A stretch of DNA of 64,000 nt from Parasponia andersonii (GCA_002914805.1 JXTB01000042.1:933300-997299), one strand, 5' to 3'. Shown: positions 49,480 to 62,380, counted from the stretch's first letter. The notes: generated by a model not told the origin, from the sequence alone. Program-made: numbers and translations.

Positions 49480-51490
49480 ATGTCTAGTAGTGAGGATTTT
49501 AGGGAAGGGAATACATTCTCAGGAGAATTTTCCAATACCAGTGTTAGCTCTATAAATCTCGAAGATTATCTTGAGCCATAACCCGAAGATGAGATAACCA
49601 GGTTCGGGCAAAGTAGTCCTCGCATAGGCGACCTACCTCAAGACCAATGGCCCCAGCATATCAAAGACACCCCTGCATTCGCAATAGGTTACCAATATAT
49701 AGAGAGAGACTGGTCGTGTACTAACATAAGAACGAGCTGCACCACGAACAGGCTTAGCAAAATCTTGCATAACTACAAGATCGCCATCCCCCTTCGTCTT
49801 CCCATGGAGTTCAATCGACCACATACACCACCTCGCAGAATTGCTTCATTCTCTGAAGCAGTTCTCAAATGTGGGGTACACCTTCCACTTCATCCTTAAA
49901 TAAAATCCATCGTTGACTATTACGGAGTCGTTCATTTTCAACTAACTCCAAACACTTATAGATATATGGTAGGTAGGTCTGTACATACTATACTATAAAT
50001 TAGGCTTAGAAACCCCCACACCTGAAGAGTTCGCTTGGTTTTATCAAGTGAAATCAAACCCGTCAGATTTTGGGTTCTTTTATGCGAGCAAGTGGTCGAA
50101 CTAGCCAATAAAAATAATCTACGTGGTTCGCAACAACATGGGAAAATGGAAAAATCCATTTTTCCACTTTGACTATGCGGATAACGGCTTCTTTCAGAAT
50201 CCTGGTAGGTAGCTTTTCAATTTATTGCCTTTTCTGCATTATCATATTTATTCTGATTGCACTCGTATGTCATCACAGACAACAGGAAACGGCCCGGACT
50301 TTCCAGGGAACAGCTCGCAAGGGTGTACAAAATCAACGACCTTCCGATTGTTGGGACTTCCAAGAACTTGGTCGCTTGTGGTTTGCTTCCAAAGGGAGCC
50401 GCGTTCCCTGACCCCACCGTCTGTTCGTCCAGACTTTCGAGCTCAAAGAAAAAGAAGTCAAGAAAGCAGACGAAAAGGAGTGCCACGTCTTCCAAATCTA
50501 GGAAATGAAAAGCACCTGCCACCCCTTCAACTTCGGAACTATCTTTTTCAGAAACAGCATCACCACAAGCTCCTTAATAGCAAGAAGGTAATTATATATA
50601 TATATATACATATTTTCATCATCATCGTATTATGTCACCTCGCTTGCTGACATATCTGTACAGAGATGGTTATTAGTAGCGGACCGCGAGCATCACCTTC
50701 CACTTTGGAGTCCATGGCAAAGTCCAAGATGCCAGAGAGCACACCTCCATTGTCATCGAAAGGGAAAGAGAAGGTCGACACTTCTAAAAAATGAAAAGTC
50801 ACTTTCGAGGACATCCAGGCAAGCTCGCCTCCTCCACAGCCTCAAACAATGAGCCATCCCGAACCATCCAAGGAGACTACCATTTCTTCGGAACCAAACC
50901 TAGTTGATAAGGATGAGGAGCTCTTCGCACTCCTTAATCAATTACCGAAGAAGGCTGGTGTGAGCGCAGCCTTCATTGATTGCTTCACTTCCGAAGAGGG
51001 CTGGGAGAGGATGAAGCGACGATCTGCCAAGGTTGCCTTTGGTTCTGCGATGAGGATGTTGGCAAACGTAAGTATCTTTTTTTTTTTAATGCATTCTTCT
51101 GGTATTAATGTGTTATATTTTTAGACTACTGCAGCTGCTGTCCTGATGCATGACCCAGTCCTCGAGTGTTTGGAGAAGGCTGAAAAAGTCGACGAGGTAA
51201 CTCAAGCATTCGAGGACTCGGAGAAAGCTCTCGAGGAGGAGAAAAAAGCCTTCGATTTAGAGAGGCAGCAGCTGCTCGAAGGTATGGCCAAAAAGAAGTT
51301 CAAAAAGGAGAAGCTCGAGGAAAAAATTAAAGATCTTGAAAAGACTATCTCCGAGCATCCGGATCACATGAGGGAGGCAACAACAGAGGCGGCTCACAAG
51401 GCTGTTGAAGAGTTCAAGGCTACTGAAGTCAAGGAGCTCGAAGACAAAGCCAGTGACATCACCTCGTCGACCATCATATNCACTAAGTCG
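49480..51490 (+). pseudogene. Antisense extra gene of the Tat element
   Basis: Lies opposite to gag-pol. It includes a region like the plant 'putative gypsy-type transposon' domain (Transposase_28; GVHLPLHP and LTPNTYRYMVG near 49870-49970). The C-terminal half (50849-51490) is Glu/Lys-rich coiled coil. Spliced antisense genes of this kind are known in Grande/Retand-like elements. Degraded, with several interruptions. Confidence 0.7.
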
Positions 51491-52199
51491 TAATATAGAA
51501 GATAATTAATTTAACCAAGTAGTCAATCACTAAGTGACTGATCGGTACGCTATTGCGATTTGAATCCAACACACTAAAAATAGTTGTGTTAGGATAGGTT
51601 AGGTCGCTTAAGAAAACAGCAAGTATAAGTGATGCAAACTCAATACTATTTTTCAAAAGTTCCACGGCAAAATGTAAATATAGCAATATATCACATCGAA
51701 CAATGAACGTTTTGCTTAGTTATTTTGTTGTTCGAGGAGGGAAATTGCGTAATACGACATGCTAAGGCATGAAGCGAGGAGAAAATCCTAAGATTTTAAA
51801 GAATTTTAGATATTTCGATGATCTAAAATTCCGATCCCTCTAAATAGATGTTTTGCATAGTCCCTTAGGAAATAAGTAGGAGATAATATTCTGATCCCAT
51901 TGCCCCTCGAGTTTTATGGTATTCGAAGATTGCCATAAAACTATAAAAAGTTCCAAATAGAATGATCGATGAGAAGACACCCTTATTGATGGTGACGAAT
52001 GACAATCAACGAATGAAGATTACGAATGACGATTAACGAATGACGATCAACGAATGACGATTACAAATGACGATTAACAAATAACAACCAACGAATGATG
52101 AATAAGTAGACCTTTATTGATGAATGACGAAAACATGAAGATATACATGAAAATTTACTGATAATATTGACGAAGTTGTTCTGCATTCTAGGCATGCTC

Positions 52200-53190
52200 G
52201 ATCTTTTATCCACCAGTGCGAGTTAACTTATATGTCTCAGGTCGAATAATGGCATCAATAACATATGGTCCTTCCCAAGAGGGTCCAAATACTCCAGCAC
52301 CATGCTCTTTATTATTAGGTAGGACTTGCCAAAGAACAAGGTCAACAACTTCAAACCTTCTTCGTCTGACTTTAGAGTTATAATATCGAGCAGTGCGCTG
52401 TTGATATGACGCGACTCGAAGCTGAGACTGCTCGCGCCTTTCTTCTAAAATATCGAGTATAATCCTCATTAGTATTTTATTGCGATCTTGCTCATAGGTT
52501 GATCGTCATAAAGAGCTCGCACCAATTTCAACCAGAATCATTGCTTCATATCCATACGCTAAAGAGAATGGACTCTCTCCGGTAGTTGTTCGTTGAGTGG
52601 TGCGATAAGCCCATAACACTTCAGGAAGTACCTCTGGCCAAGGTCCTTTATGCTCTTCCAACTTTGTCTTTATATTGTGTTTAAGTATTTTATTTATTAC
52701 TTCGACCTATCCATTGGCTTGTGGATGAACAACAGCGGAGAAATTCTTCTTAATGCCCAAGTTGTTGTAGAAGTTACGGAACTCGTCATAGTTAAATTGT
52801 TTCCCATTATCAGAAATTATGGTATGTGATATACCATAACGGCAGATTATAGATTTGTAAACAAAATCTGTCATCTTCTTTACAGAAATGGTACTCAAAG
52901 CTTCAGCTTCTGTCCACTTAGTGAAATAATCGACTGCGACCACTGCATACTTCAACCTACCTTGCGCCAGTGGAAGTGTTCCGATAATATCAATTCCCCA
53001 TACTGCAAATGGCCATGGACTGGTCATTGGAGTAAGAGGAACGGATGGCATTCTAGGAATAGATACAAATCGTTGGCATTTGTTACACCTCCTAGTAAAT
53101 TCCATCGTATCCTTCTTCATGGTCGGCCAAAAATACTCTTGTCTTAGAATCTTGTTCGCAAGTGCCTGCCCCCGGAATGATTTCCGCATA
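52200..53190 (-). pseudogene. Integrase region of the Tat element
   Basis: Zinc-finger part (TRRCNKCQRF), then the integrase core (WPFAVWGIDIIGTLPLAQG, YFTKWTEAEAL, IISDNGKQF, NFSAVVHPQANG). The C-terminal chromodomain-less part (LVLWQVLPNNKEHGAG, WEGPYVIDAI) lies toward 52206. Fossil. Confidence 0.85.
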
Positions 53191-53624
53191 TTCCTTCATG
53201 AATCTCCCTTATAATTTAGTCCGCTTTTTCTTCATCGACACATAACAATAGCGGCGCACTAAAACTCCTTCGATAAAGCTTCCCGTCATAGATAACATAG
53301 TGAGCTGCCTTCATTCGAAGTCGCTTTTCGTCGTCTTTATTTTCGGGGAGATCGCCATTTTGGATATACTTCATTATAGGATCTATCCACGATGATCTTT
53401 CATCAACCGTTATAGCTATTTGAGGCTCTACTTCGATACTAGGTTTTGTAAGAAACTCGACAAGGACTACCTTTAGTAATTCGACATCTTTTGTTAAGGC
53501 GAGTTTAGCTAGGGCATCTGCCCGAGTATTCTTAATATGAGGAAGAAGTTGAATATTATAGGCAGCGAATGTCGAGAATAATCATTGTACCTCCTATAAA
53601 TAAGCCATCATTCTCTTTCCCCTT

Positions 53625-55470
53625 GCTTAATATTCGCCATTTACTTGACAAACAACCAGCTGGGAATCACTGTATACCTTAAGTACTTTGACCTTCATTT
53701 CTTGTGCGAGCTTTAGCCCGGCTATCAGTACTTCATATTCTACCTCATTGTTTGATGCTGGAAATTTGAAGTGAAGTGCACAATGAATATTATGCCCTTC
53801 AGGACTGATTACCGCACCAGCTCCATTCTCATTCGACGATCCATCGACATAAAGCTTCCACAATCTGGATAAATCTGTAGTAGGCTTTTCGATTACTTCT
53901 GTGGGAAGATCGACATCATATGTGAATTCTGCAATGAAATCTACGAGGGCTTGTCCTTTGATCGTCGTGCGAGGTTGAAAATTGATGTTGAACTGACTCA
54001 ACTCAACCGCCCACTTAAGTAGTCACCCGGAAGCCTCAGGCTTTTGCAGAACCTACTTTAATTGAAAGTTCGTGAAAACTTTGATGGTGTGTGCTTGAAA
54101 ATAAGGTCGAAGTTTCCTGGATGCGACAATGAGTGCTAATGCCAATTTCTCCATCTCTGGATATCTTGTTTCGGCATCGAGTAATCTTTTGCTTACGTAG
54201 TACACTGGTCGCTGTATCTTTTCATATTCCTGAATTAACGCAGTGCTTGTCGCATATTTAGAAACTGCGAGGTATAAATATAATTCTTCCCCCGGATTTG
54301 GCTACGACAGGAGTGGAGAAGAACCCAAGCGTATTTTTAATTCTTGGAACGCCTGCTCGCATTCTTCCGTCCACTCGAACCTCTTCGAACCTTTCAATAC
54401 TTCAAAGAATGGTTGGCACTTATTTGTCAACTTGGATACAAATCGACTCAATGTGGCCACTCTTCCTGCCAGGCTCTGCAAATCTTTGGGTTTGCGAGGA
54501 GATTGCATATCAATCAACGCTTGAATCTTTTGTGGGTTAGCTTCAATGCCTCGCTGATTGACCATAAAACCTAGAAACTTTCCTGATCCTACCCCGAATG
54601 CACACTTTTGACGATTCAGCTTCATTTGATATTTTTAGAGAATTTTGAACATCTCATCAAGATGTTTGATATGATCTTCGGATTTCTTCGACTTCACCAG
54701 CATGTCATCAACATATATCTCCATTGTCTTGCCGATTTGTTTTACAAACATCATATTGACAAGACGCTGGTAGGTTGCTCCTGCATTGATGAGTCTGAAG
54801 GGCATCTTTTTGTAACAGTATAATCTCCGATCAATGATGAACGAAGTGTGCTCCTCATCTAGTTCGTATATGGGGATTTGATTGTATCCAGAATATGCGT
54901 CCGTAAAACTTAAAAGTTCATGCCCCGACGTCGCATCTACAAGCTAGTCGATTCTCGGAAGGGGAAAGCTATCCTTCGGGCATGCTCTGTTTCTGTTGAG
55001 ATCTGTGAAATCAATGTATGTTCTCCACTTCCTGTTGGGTTTCTTTACCAAAACTGGGTTTGCAAGCCAGTTCGGATAAAAAGATTCCCTGATAAATCCA
55101 ATTTCGAGCAACTTTTCTACTTCTTCTTTCAGTGTGACGTAGCGTTATGGATTCATAGCTCTTCTTTTCTATCGTACAGGCTTCTTTGTTAAATCTATGT
55201 TAAGATGGTAGCATATGATATTCGGATCGATTCCAACCATTTCCGAATATTGCCATGCGAAGACATCCAAATTAGATTCCAGAAAAGCAACCAATGAAGC
55301 TCGCACAGGTTCTTGAAGCCTCGCTCCAATTTTTAAAATCTTGGAGGACCTGTCAAATAGCAAATCCTCCAAGTCTTCAATTGGTCCCATTTTGACCTCT
55401 CCATCGATTTCTCGAGGGTTGAGGTCTTCGCTTATCGTTTCGATTGACATTTTGCCTGACCCTTCGACTG
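53625..55470 (-). pseudogene. Reverse transcriptase and dual RNase H region of the Tat element
   Basis: Reverse transcriptase thumb ([33 protein letters not shown]) and upstream RT sequence to about 55470 are followed by an RNase H remnant at about 54005-54300. A second RNase H-like domain is at about 53627-53900 (LWKLYVDGSSNENGAGAV, NNEVEYEVLIAGL, VYSDSQLVVCQVNG). The second domain is the hallmark of the Tat clade. Fossil. Confidence 0.85.
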
Positions 55471-55499
55471 ACACTTCGACTGATGCTTCTCTTTAGACC

Positions 55500-55910
55500 A
55501 TCATCGTGCGAGGTGTCGCATCTTTTACTGCGAGCTTTAAGGAGTTGTTATAACAAGTCCTCGTATCATATTGGTTGCCACACACCTCGCCTACTCCTTG
55601 CTGAGTCGGAAATTTCATAGCGAGATGATAGATCGATGTTACTGCTCGAAGTTCTTTCAGTATTAGTCTTCTTAGTAAAGCATTGAATGCAGAGGGGCAA
55701 TCTACAATCAAGAATTGGGTCATTACCATTGAAACCCTAGAGTAGGTTCCACATTGACCATTAACTCGATCACGCCCATAGGCATTATGCTGTTACCAGT
55801 GAATCCATAGAGTGGAGTGATGGTGGGCTTTAGGTCGCTTGCATTCAACCCCATCTTTTTAAAGGTGTCGTAATATAGGATGTCAGCTGCACTTCTGTTA
55901 TTGACCAATA
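55500..55910 (-). pseudogene. Protease region of the Tat element
   Basis: NNRSAADILYYDTFKKMG followed by LYGFTGNSIMPMGVIEL, the retropepsin-like region of plant Ty3/gypsy elements. Fossil. Confidence 0.75.
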
Positions 55911-56149
55911 CTCGTCATAATTACGTGCTTCCACAATTGATCTTTATGACCAATGCATTATTATGTGGATAATGGACTTCTCTCGCGTCTTGTTCCGTGA
56001 AGGTAATATCCATATCCGGTACTCGCTGAAGCTTTTGTGGTCACTATTCGAGGTGCATGACGTTGGTCAACGGCTGCTGTCGAGCTTCTCGCGCATACCT
56101 ATCCTACGCTCTCTTGGAATCTCTCCCAATGTGCGGTCCTCCGAAAATA

Positions 56150-57740
56150 ATTCACACCTCGCGCTGAATTTTTGGAGGTCGCTGTCGGTTTTCTTCTCGC
56201 CTTTCATTATTCTGTTTAGAGTACTGCCGCAGCTGCCCATCTTTAATCAATCTTTCGATCTCATCTTTCAGGGCAAAGCAGTTATTGGTATCATGTCGAA
56301 TGTCATTATGATACCGACAAAACTTGTTGGGGTCGCGCCTCAATCTCTCTCTTTTCATGGGTTCTGGTTGATGATACCGCTCCTGTTAGTTTATGACCAC
56401 GTAGATATGATCTATGGGTGCATTCAATTCAGTATAATTATTGAACCTCATGGGAGCTCTTGGAATCTCCTGCTTTTTCTGTTTGGGCTGCTTCTCAGTT
56501 GATTGTTCACTATTACTTTTGTTCGACTTCTTATTATTGTTGTTGTTTGTTGTCAAATCTTTGGCAGCATTCTTTCCACCTCCCTTTGTCGTCTTAAGGT
56601 CTTCGTGTGAAGATTCCACCCTTAGATACCGACCAACTCTTCGATAGAAGTCTTCAAGGGTTCTGCATTCTCGCTCAAATAAATCTTCCCAGAGTTTAGT
56701 TTCTGGTCGCACCCCAGCCATCATTAGAGTTAAAACTCCTCCTTCAGGTGGGTTGTTGACCTTTGCTAATTATGAGGTAAAGCGATTTAGGTAAGATCGT
56801 AGAGTTTCCTCTGGACCTTACTGAATAGCAGACAGACTGACTAGTAGAACAGTGAAATTTTTCGCAGCTTGAAATTGCCTCAAGAATGCAGTCTGGAGTT
56901 GTTGCCAGGATGAGATTGAACCGGACTTGAGTCCTCGAATCCACTTCTTTACTGCTCCCGTGAGAGTTACAACAAAACACCTGCAATGTGCAAGATCACC
57001 AACGAGATGAAGTTCCATCAAGTCGCTGAAGTGATCTATATGGTCTAACGGATCAGTTTTCCCATGAAAAATGTTTATAGTGGGAAGTTTAAATCTAGCA
57101 GGTAAGGTGGCAGCTCGAACCTCCTTGCTGAATGGCGATTGACGATACCCATCAGCGAGCTCATCATCCCAACTAGCAAGTACATCTAAAGCAATCCTCA
57201 AATTATGAACATCGACGTTCAGAGGGAGAACATTCTCTCTTATTGGTTGTAGGAATGGTGTTTGATCATTGTCACGATATAAGGCGGGTTGGTTAGGTAT
57301 GGTGTGCTGCGACCTTAAGGATTCCAATAAAACAGTGCGACGAGATCGACTATGGTCATTGTGATGCGAGGTGGATCGCTCCTGACTACGTCGCTGATCC
57401 AGATGTTGTCTCAAGTCTGTAGGATTCTGTCGAGATTCCCTACTGATCCTTTCAAAGACACTCCTCGATTGTCGTTTTTGCTCGTGTTCAAGATAATCAC
57501 GATTGACGGTTGCTCTCTGGGAAGGTTGTCCACGATCATGATCAGTGCTCGAACTTTCCGTACCAGATATTAGAGGCAAGTCTGCGACCTTGCCTTTTCC
57601 TTTGGAGATGCAATCTCCTCGACGCTCCTGCTGGGCTTTAGATTGGTCGCGGTTCTCTGTCTCCAGAATCTGAATCCCTCTCTCAGGTTGTTGAGCAGGA
57701 CGTTCTCTGGGACGTTCGTGCTGTGGTGGAGTTAGCATCT
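56150..57740 (-). pseudogene. gag region of the Tat element
   Basis: An Arg/Gln/Ser-rich N-terminal half is followed by the retrotransposon gag core (FKLPTINIFHGKTDPLDHI, VKKWIRGLKSGSISSWQQL). Toward 56152 there is a CRYHNDIRHDTNNCFALKD segment typical of plant gag. Fossil. Confidence 0.85.
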
Positions 57741-58005
57741 GTCCTTCAGCAAGTCGCCGTAGAAAGTCATTAATTTGACTTGTAATTTACTGAAAGTTCA
57801 CTAGTGCTTGCTCCATGCGATCCTGTCTCTGGACAATATTTTCCGATGTAGTCACGACAGGCTGATTATGAGCAGGATCTGCCTGTGCAGCAAGGTACTT
57901 TGAGGATGATTTTGGCTAGTTCCGGTGTTTCTAGTGTTTGCCATTATTGAAAGAAACGGAATGGACAAAATTTTCTGCCGAAATATCCCTCCTTCTAGTG
58001 CCAAT

Positions 58006-58684
58006 TGTTGACAGAGGTTTTGTCAACAATAAATTTAGGAAAATTGCACGATGTGGCTTATGTGTGAAAAGAGTTAATTAACTAAAGCAAATAAAGAGAC
58101 AAGAATTTTATAGTGGTTCAGCCCCAAAAAAGATGAGCCTACGTCCACTATTTTTTACTATTTTCTGGAGAATTACAAGAACTCAAAATTACGATGTATT
58201 GTCTGGAAAAAAGAAGCAAAAGTTTAAAAGGTTCTTCTAAAAATTCTTCAGCCTCCCAAGATCAGAAAAAGTCCAAGATCCCTCACTGAAATATTGAACT
58301 CCCTTTATATAGATAAAGATAGCTCAATATTTCCTAATTGTGAGAATGGGTAACTATATAATCGGTCAATTCAATTTGAGTAACAATATAACTGGGTAAT
58401 CACTTAAATGAGATGACTAGTCGATCTTTAAAGAGAAACTTTTATTTTTCTTTCTTTGTAGGTTACCCGTTTGACGAAGCGTAAATTAGTCTCCTTTTCA
58501 TTTTGGTCCCATTTAACTCATTCAGAAGAGGTCGCTTTTAAACTTGTTCGGAGGAGGTCGCACGTAAGTCTTTCAGAAGAGGTCGCACTAACTTATATGG
58601 TGGAAGTCGCATGTAACTGTTTCGGAAGAGATCGCACTTAATCTTACTCATGCGATCTGACATAGGATTTTAGACCGCACAACA
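58006..58684 (-). repeat. LTR (5' LTR in element orientation)
   Basis: 679 bp, about 92% identical by hand count to 47806-48484. The outer edge at 58684 lies about 460 bases from the TATA box of the first FLA gene. Confidence 0.95.
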
Positions 58685-59033
58685 AAAATATTTTAGTAGT
58701 TAGACATAACAACGAACGAATAATCCAGACAGAGGATCCACGTCCTTTTATGTGAAACGAAAAATTTTCTTACAGAAGAACACGAGTTAAATGTAAATCT
58801 GGCGGGTGCAAAGAATACTAAGCAATATTCCAAAAACCAATGTTGTAGATCACCTAATCATATTTTCTCTTAATGACATGGTGTGTGGATCACTCTTTTA
58901 GGCAAGCAAATGATGCATGTCATCTTCTTCTCTACATGCAAAATCTTCACGTATTAATGAAAGCAAATGTATATCTTTGTGTGTCGTCTTTCGCTCACAC
59001 ATTCCCACACACCAACTTGAAAAGCCTCCTTTG

Positions 59034-59056
59034 TTTTCCTGCTTTCCCAAGAAAAC
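59034..59056 (+). promoter_or_regulatory. Conserved upstream block of FLA gene 1
   Basis: TTTTCCTGCTTTCCCAAGAA recurs with one change at 62359-62380 upstream of FLA gene 2. Conservation between the duplicated promoters suggests a functional element; the binding factor is unknown. Confidence 0.5.
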
Positions 59057-59145
59057 TAGTACATAGTTCCGAATGAAAAAAGCTCCTCTGCTTATATAAC
59101 TAAACGTCGCAACTTTCTCTCAACAAATCATTGTCTACCAACAAC

Positions 59146-59153
59146 TATAAAAA
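59146..59153 (+). promoter_or_regulatory. TATA box of FLA gene 1
   Basis: TATAAAAA exactly 143 bases before the ATG. FLA gene 2 has TATAAAA at the same distance, followed by a similar CCCTT/CTC-rich start region. Confidence 0.7.
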
Positions 59154-59288
59154 CCATAGCCCTTTTCCCTCTTACATACCACTTATCAAACACTTGTCTA
59201 GTACAATCAATCTCCAAAACAGCCTTTACCGTTATTCTCTTCAGCCAATTCAACCAAAACCTCTTTATATCCCAATACTATCACCAAC

Positions 59289-60173
59289 ATGACAAAACAG
59301 AGTCCTATCATTTCCCTCTCATTCCTACTTCTCTTCCTCTTCAGTTTCACTATAACTTATGCTCAATCCCCTGCTCAAGCCCCATCGGCTCAGGCCCCAA
59401 ACAAACCAGTGGTTCAGCCCCAGGTTCAGCCTCCGACGGAAGCAGTAACCCCGGTTCAAGCACCCTCAGAGGTTCCCCTGGTTCAAGCCCCGCCACGCAA
59501 AGCCAAACCAGAGCCAACCAACGTCACCAAGATCCTCGACAAGGCCGGCGGTTTCAGCGTCTTCATCCGCATCCTCAGAAGCACTCAAGTCATTAACCAG
59601 ATCGAAAACCAGCTCAACGTGTCCAACAGCTTGACCATTCTCGCCCCTACCAATGGCGCCTTTTCGGGTTTGAAACCCGGCACCCTCAACTCTCTGTCCA
59701 CCGAACAAAAAGTCCAGCTTGTACAGTACCATATCCTTCCCTCTTTTGTTTCGCTCTCAAACTTTCAGACCCTAAGCAACCCTGTCCGTACACAAGCTAG
59801 CAACACCGACGAGTACCCGTTAAACATCACGACACAAGGTAACTGGGTTAACATATCCACGGGTCTTGTGAATACCTCTATCTCGGGCACCGTCTACGCT
59901 GATAGTCAGCTAGCTATTTATAAGGTGGACAGGGTTTTGCTTCCTCTGGGAATTTTTGCTCCAAGGCCAAGGGCGCCAGCACCAGCACCGACGCTGGCGA
60001 AGCCTAAGAAAGAGTCGTCAACATCGTCATCGTCTTCGTTTTCGTCGTCGTCATCAACGTTGGATAGTCCAGTTGCCGCCGTGGATGCTTCTGCTGCCAT
60101 TAGTCTTGCTAGAACTGGCATGGTTGGACTTGCTGTGGTTTTAGTGGTTTTTTCTGTTGGGACAGTTTGGTAA
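59289..60173 (+). CDS. Fasciclin-like arabinogalactan protein, FLA11/12 type (copy 1)
   Basis: Intronless, 294 residues. Residues 1-25 are a signal peptide. Residues 26-70 are a Pro/Ala-rich arabinogalactan region with AQAPS and VQAPP-type glycomodules. The single fasciclin domain spans about 75-222 (PTNVTKILDKAGGFSVFIRI, LTILAPTNGAFSGLKPGTLN, VQLVQYHILPSFVS, AIYKVDRVLLPLGIF) with N-glycosylation sites (NVT, NVS, NIT, NIS, NTS). A second Pro/Ala and poly-Ser region follows. The C-terminal hydrophobic tail fits GPI-anchor addition. Group A FLAs such as Arabidopsis FLA11/FLA12 act at the plasma membrane and wall in secondary-wall and fibre formation. The start is supported by the matching MTKQS start of the second copy. 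The neighbouring gene at 62685 is a tandem paralogue; the LTR element ends 604 bases upstream of the ATG. Confidence 0.94.
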   Translation: MTKQSPIISLSFLLLFLFSFTITYAQSPAQAPSAQAPNKPVVQPQVQPPTEAVTPVQAPSEVPLVQAPPRKAKPEPTNVTKILDKAGGFSVFIRILRSTQVINQIENQLNVSNSLTILAPTNGAFSGLKPGTLNSLSTEQKVQLVQYHILPSFVSLSNFQTLSNPVRTQASNTDEYPLNITTQGNWVNISTGLVNTSISGTVYADSQLAIYKVDRVLLPLGIFAPRPRAPAPAPTLAKPKKESSTSSSSSFSSSSSTLDSPVAAVDASAAISLARTGMVGLAVVLVVFSVGTVW

Positions 60174-62340
60174 ATTTCCTTGTGATCAGGAATGGATTGC
60201 GTTGCTCAATACCTAGTTGGATTGAAAGGAAATTATGTTGCATTTTCCAGTGATTGGTTTTGAAGAATATTTGCCATTTGTATTATATTAGTCTAGAACC
60301 ACGTCGGTTTCTATACCATGGTGAAGGAGAGTCTGTAATATTTGTTTGGAATGAATTAATTTGTTTCTGCCATTTAAAATTTAAAAGCTCTCCAAAATAA
60401 TATTATTAGCTTAAATTCTGTAAAATAATATTTTAAGATTAAAAATTTATTAATATTATATACAAAATTTTTGACAAATTTTAATAATAAAAAAATAATA
60501 ATATCTTCTATTAAAATTATATTAATTATTATTATCTTACTTAATTTTAATGATATTATTATTTTTTATTAATTAAAATTATTCAAATAAATAATTATCT
60601 TTTCAGAAATTTTTAATTTTATATTATTTTACTAAGTGTAAATGTTATTAGAATTTAAACTTGCAGAAACACTTGGACCCTGGACTTTAGAGTATTTTTT
60701 TTTTTTGAGTTTACCTTTTCTTTGAAAGCTCTAAAAGTGTCCCTGCAATTCAAAAATGAGTGTTTGTTATTTCTACATTATAAATTAAAACAAACATAGA
60801 AGGAATGACTGACAATAGTGAGTGGTTCCATAAAGTTATCATAACCACACTTCTTTCAATCCAACAAAGTTCCCTGATCGAATGGAAGAATTACATTTAT
60901 CCTTTGTTTTTTTAGTATTTCTATGTTCATAGTTTTTGACATATTATTTATTTATAGTAGATACAAAATAGAAAATAAATACCTCCGTTGAATATTTTGA
61001 TTTTTAGGTTATCGAGTTAAAATTAAATTGGGTGAATAGAGAAAAAACACACAAACTAAACATCTTTCCTTCCAAACCTTAAAAAATAAAAAATGAAAAC
61101 AACAATGAACTACTATAAAAGTGCTTTCACAATAACTTTTCAATGACAGAACTAGTTACCTATCATCGTTATGGAAAGTAAACATGGGACTACTTTGCGA
61201 TGCTCTGAGAAGTATTTTTGAGAGGTTTTAGCTATAATTGGAGTCAAGTAATGAAACTCGGTTTTTTTTTTTTTCGTAATGTTGTATTAAAGAATAACTA
61301 CTATTCCAGAGCCAGNAATTGTTTTACACCGTTAACATAATATAAACAAAGAATATAGCTCTTTAATTCTATTGCGAGGAGAATTTTTTCTGAGATTGTG
61401 ATACGATCATATGCATGTACTTTTTTTTTAAATATGAGCAGACACCTTTTTTTATATACGTAGATAATAAATTGCTCACAAATTATTAACGTAGATAATA
61501 TTAATTTCTGTACGTAGATATTAATAATGTTAACAACTTAATCACGCGTGATCATTTGGGAAAATAAATTTCTTTTAAAAAAAGCAATAAAACGTGTAAT
61601 GTATTACTATTCACCCAAATTAAACCTGACTGTGAACTTGAGTTATGTAGTTGGGATATGCAGCACTGATCACATTTTGCGTGGTATATAGGAATGTGCC
61701 AGTTATGCTTTCTTTGAAGAACAATGAGTTGCGCTGGAGGTGACCTTGATGTTATAGCGCCCCAAGTAATAATGTTTAACTAGTATTTTTATGACTTTTG
61801 CTTACATATCAAATAAGTAATTATTATTGGTTTCAAAATTTCAAATGGATCAATTATTAATAATTAGTTCATTGGCTATCCCAGTATTTCTACATATTTA
61901 TCATTGAACTAGACGTGCGGTTGCTTTCTAATATTTAGCATTATTGATAAAAAGGATTAATCTGCTAGCGACAGACTTATTTCTATAGAACACATGAGTC
62001 CTACTGTTGGTACTTATTGGGACCACTATAATGGTGGACCCTCATTGCATGCATAGATAGATGAGTAATATGCACAGCATAGATAAATGGTATCGCCGGC
62101 AAAAATAGTAAATAAATAAATAAAAAAGGCAGTTTATCTTAAACCCATCGAGTTTTAAATGCATAGGATAAGAGAAAAAAGAAAAGAAAAAAAAAAACAG
62201 CTACCAGCTGAGCAGTAGCAGAGATCTAAAGTAGAAAAACTGTCATGATATGATATCCCAATCTTATGTATGCTCTCGCATTTGTGTCAATCAAATATAT
62301 GGTCTTTTTTTTATTAGCATATAGAACTGACAACTACCTA
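60174..62340. other. Intergenic region between the FLA genes
   Basis: Contains the 3' UTR of copy 1 and AT-rich sequence (60400-60660 is nearly pure A/T). I recognise no gene or element ends. One undetermined base is at 61316. Confidence 0.6.
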
Positions 62341-62358
62341 TAAGTGTTTTACCTTTTA

Positions 62359-62380
62359 TTTTCCTGCTTTCCTAAGAAAC
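62359..62380 (+). promoter_or_regulatory. Conserved upstream block of FLA gene 2
   Basis: Counterpart of 59034-59056. Here it lies 183 bases from the TATA box instead of 112. Confidence 0.5.

Larger units (their letters stand above)
47806..58684 (-). mobile_element. Ty3/gypsy LTR retrotransposon fossil, Tat lineage
   Basis: 10,879 bp, lying on the minus strand. Both LTRs are 679 bp, begin TGTTG and end AACA in the + orientation, and are flanked by the 5-bp target-site duplication AAAAT (47801-47805 and 58685-58689). A primer-binding-type region (TTGGCACTAGAAGGAGGG) adjoins the LTR at 58006. A purine-rich polypurine tract (GGAGCTGGGGGG) adjoins the LTR at 48484. Gene order gag, protease, reverse transcriptase, RNase H, second RNase H-like domain, integrase is that of the Tat clade. 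An extra antisense gene sits between integrase and the 3' LTR, as known in Grande and Retand-type relatives. A hand count gives about 53 LTR differences in 679 positions (about 8%), mostly transitions, so a few million years at usual plant rates. It is broken, with about ten or more interruptions. Confidence 0.93.

Noticed and set aside
55963-56502. 179-residue + strand open frame in the LTR element
   Set aside because: Complement of the gag region; no support as a gene.
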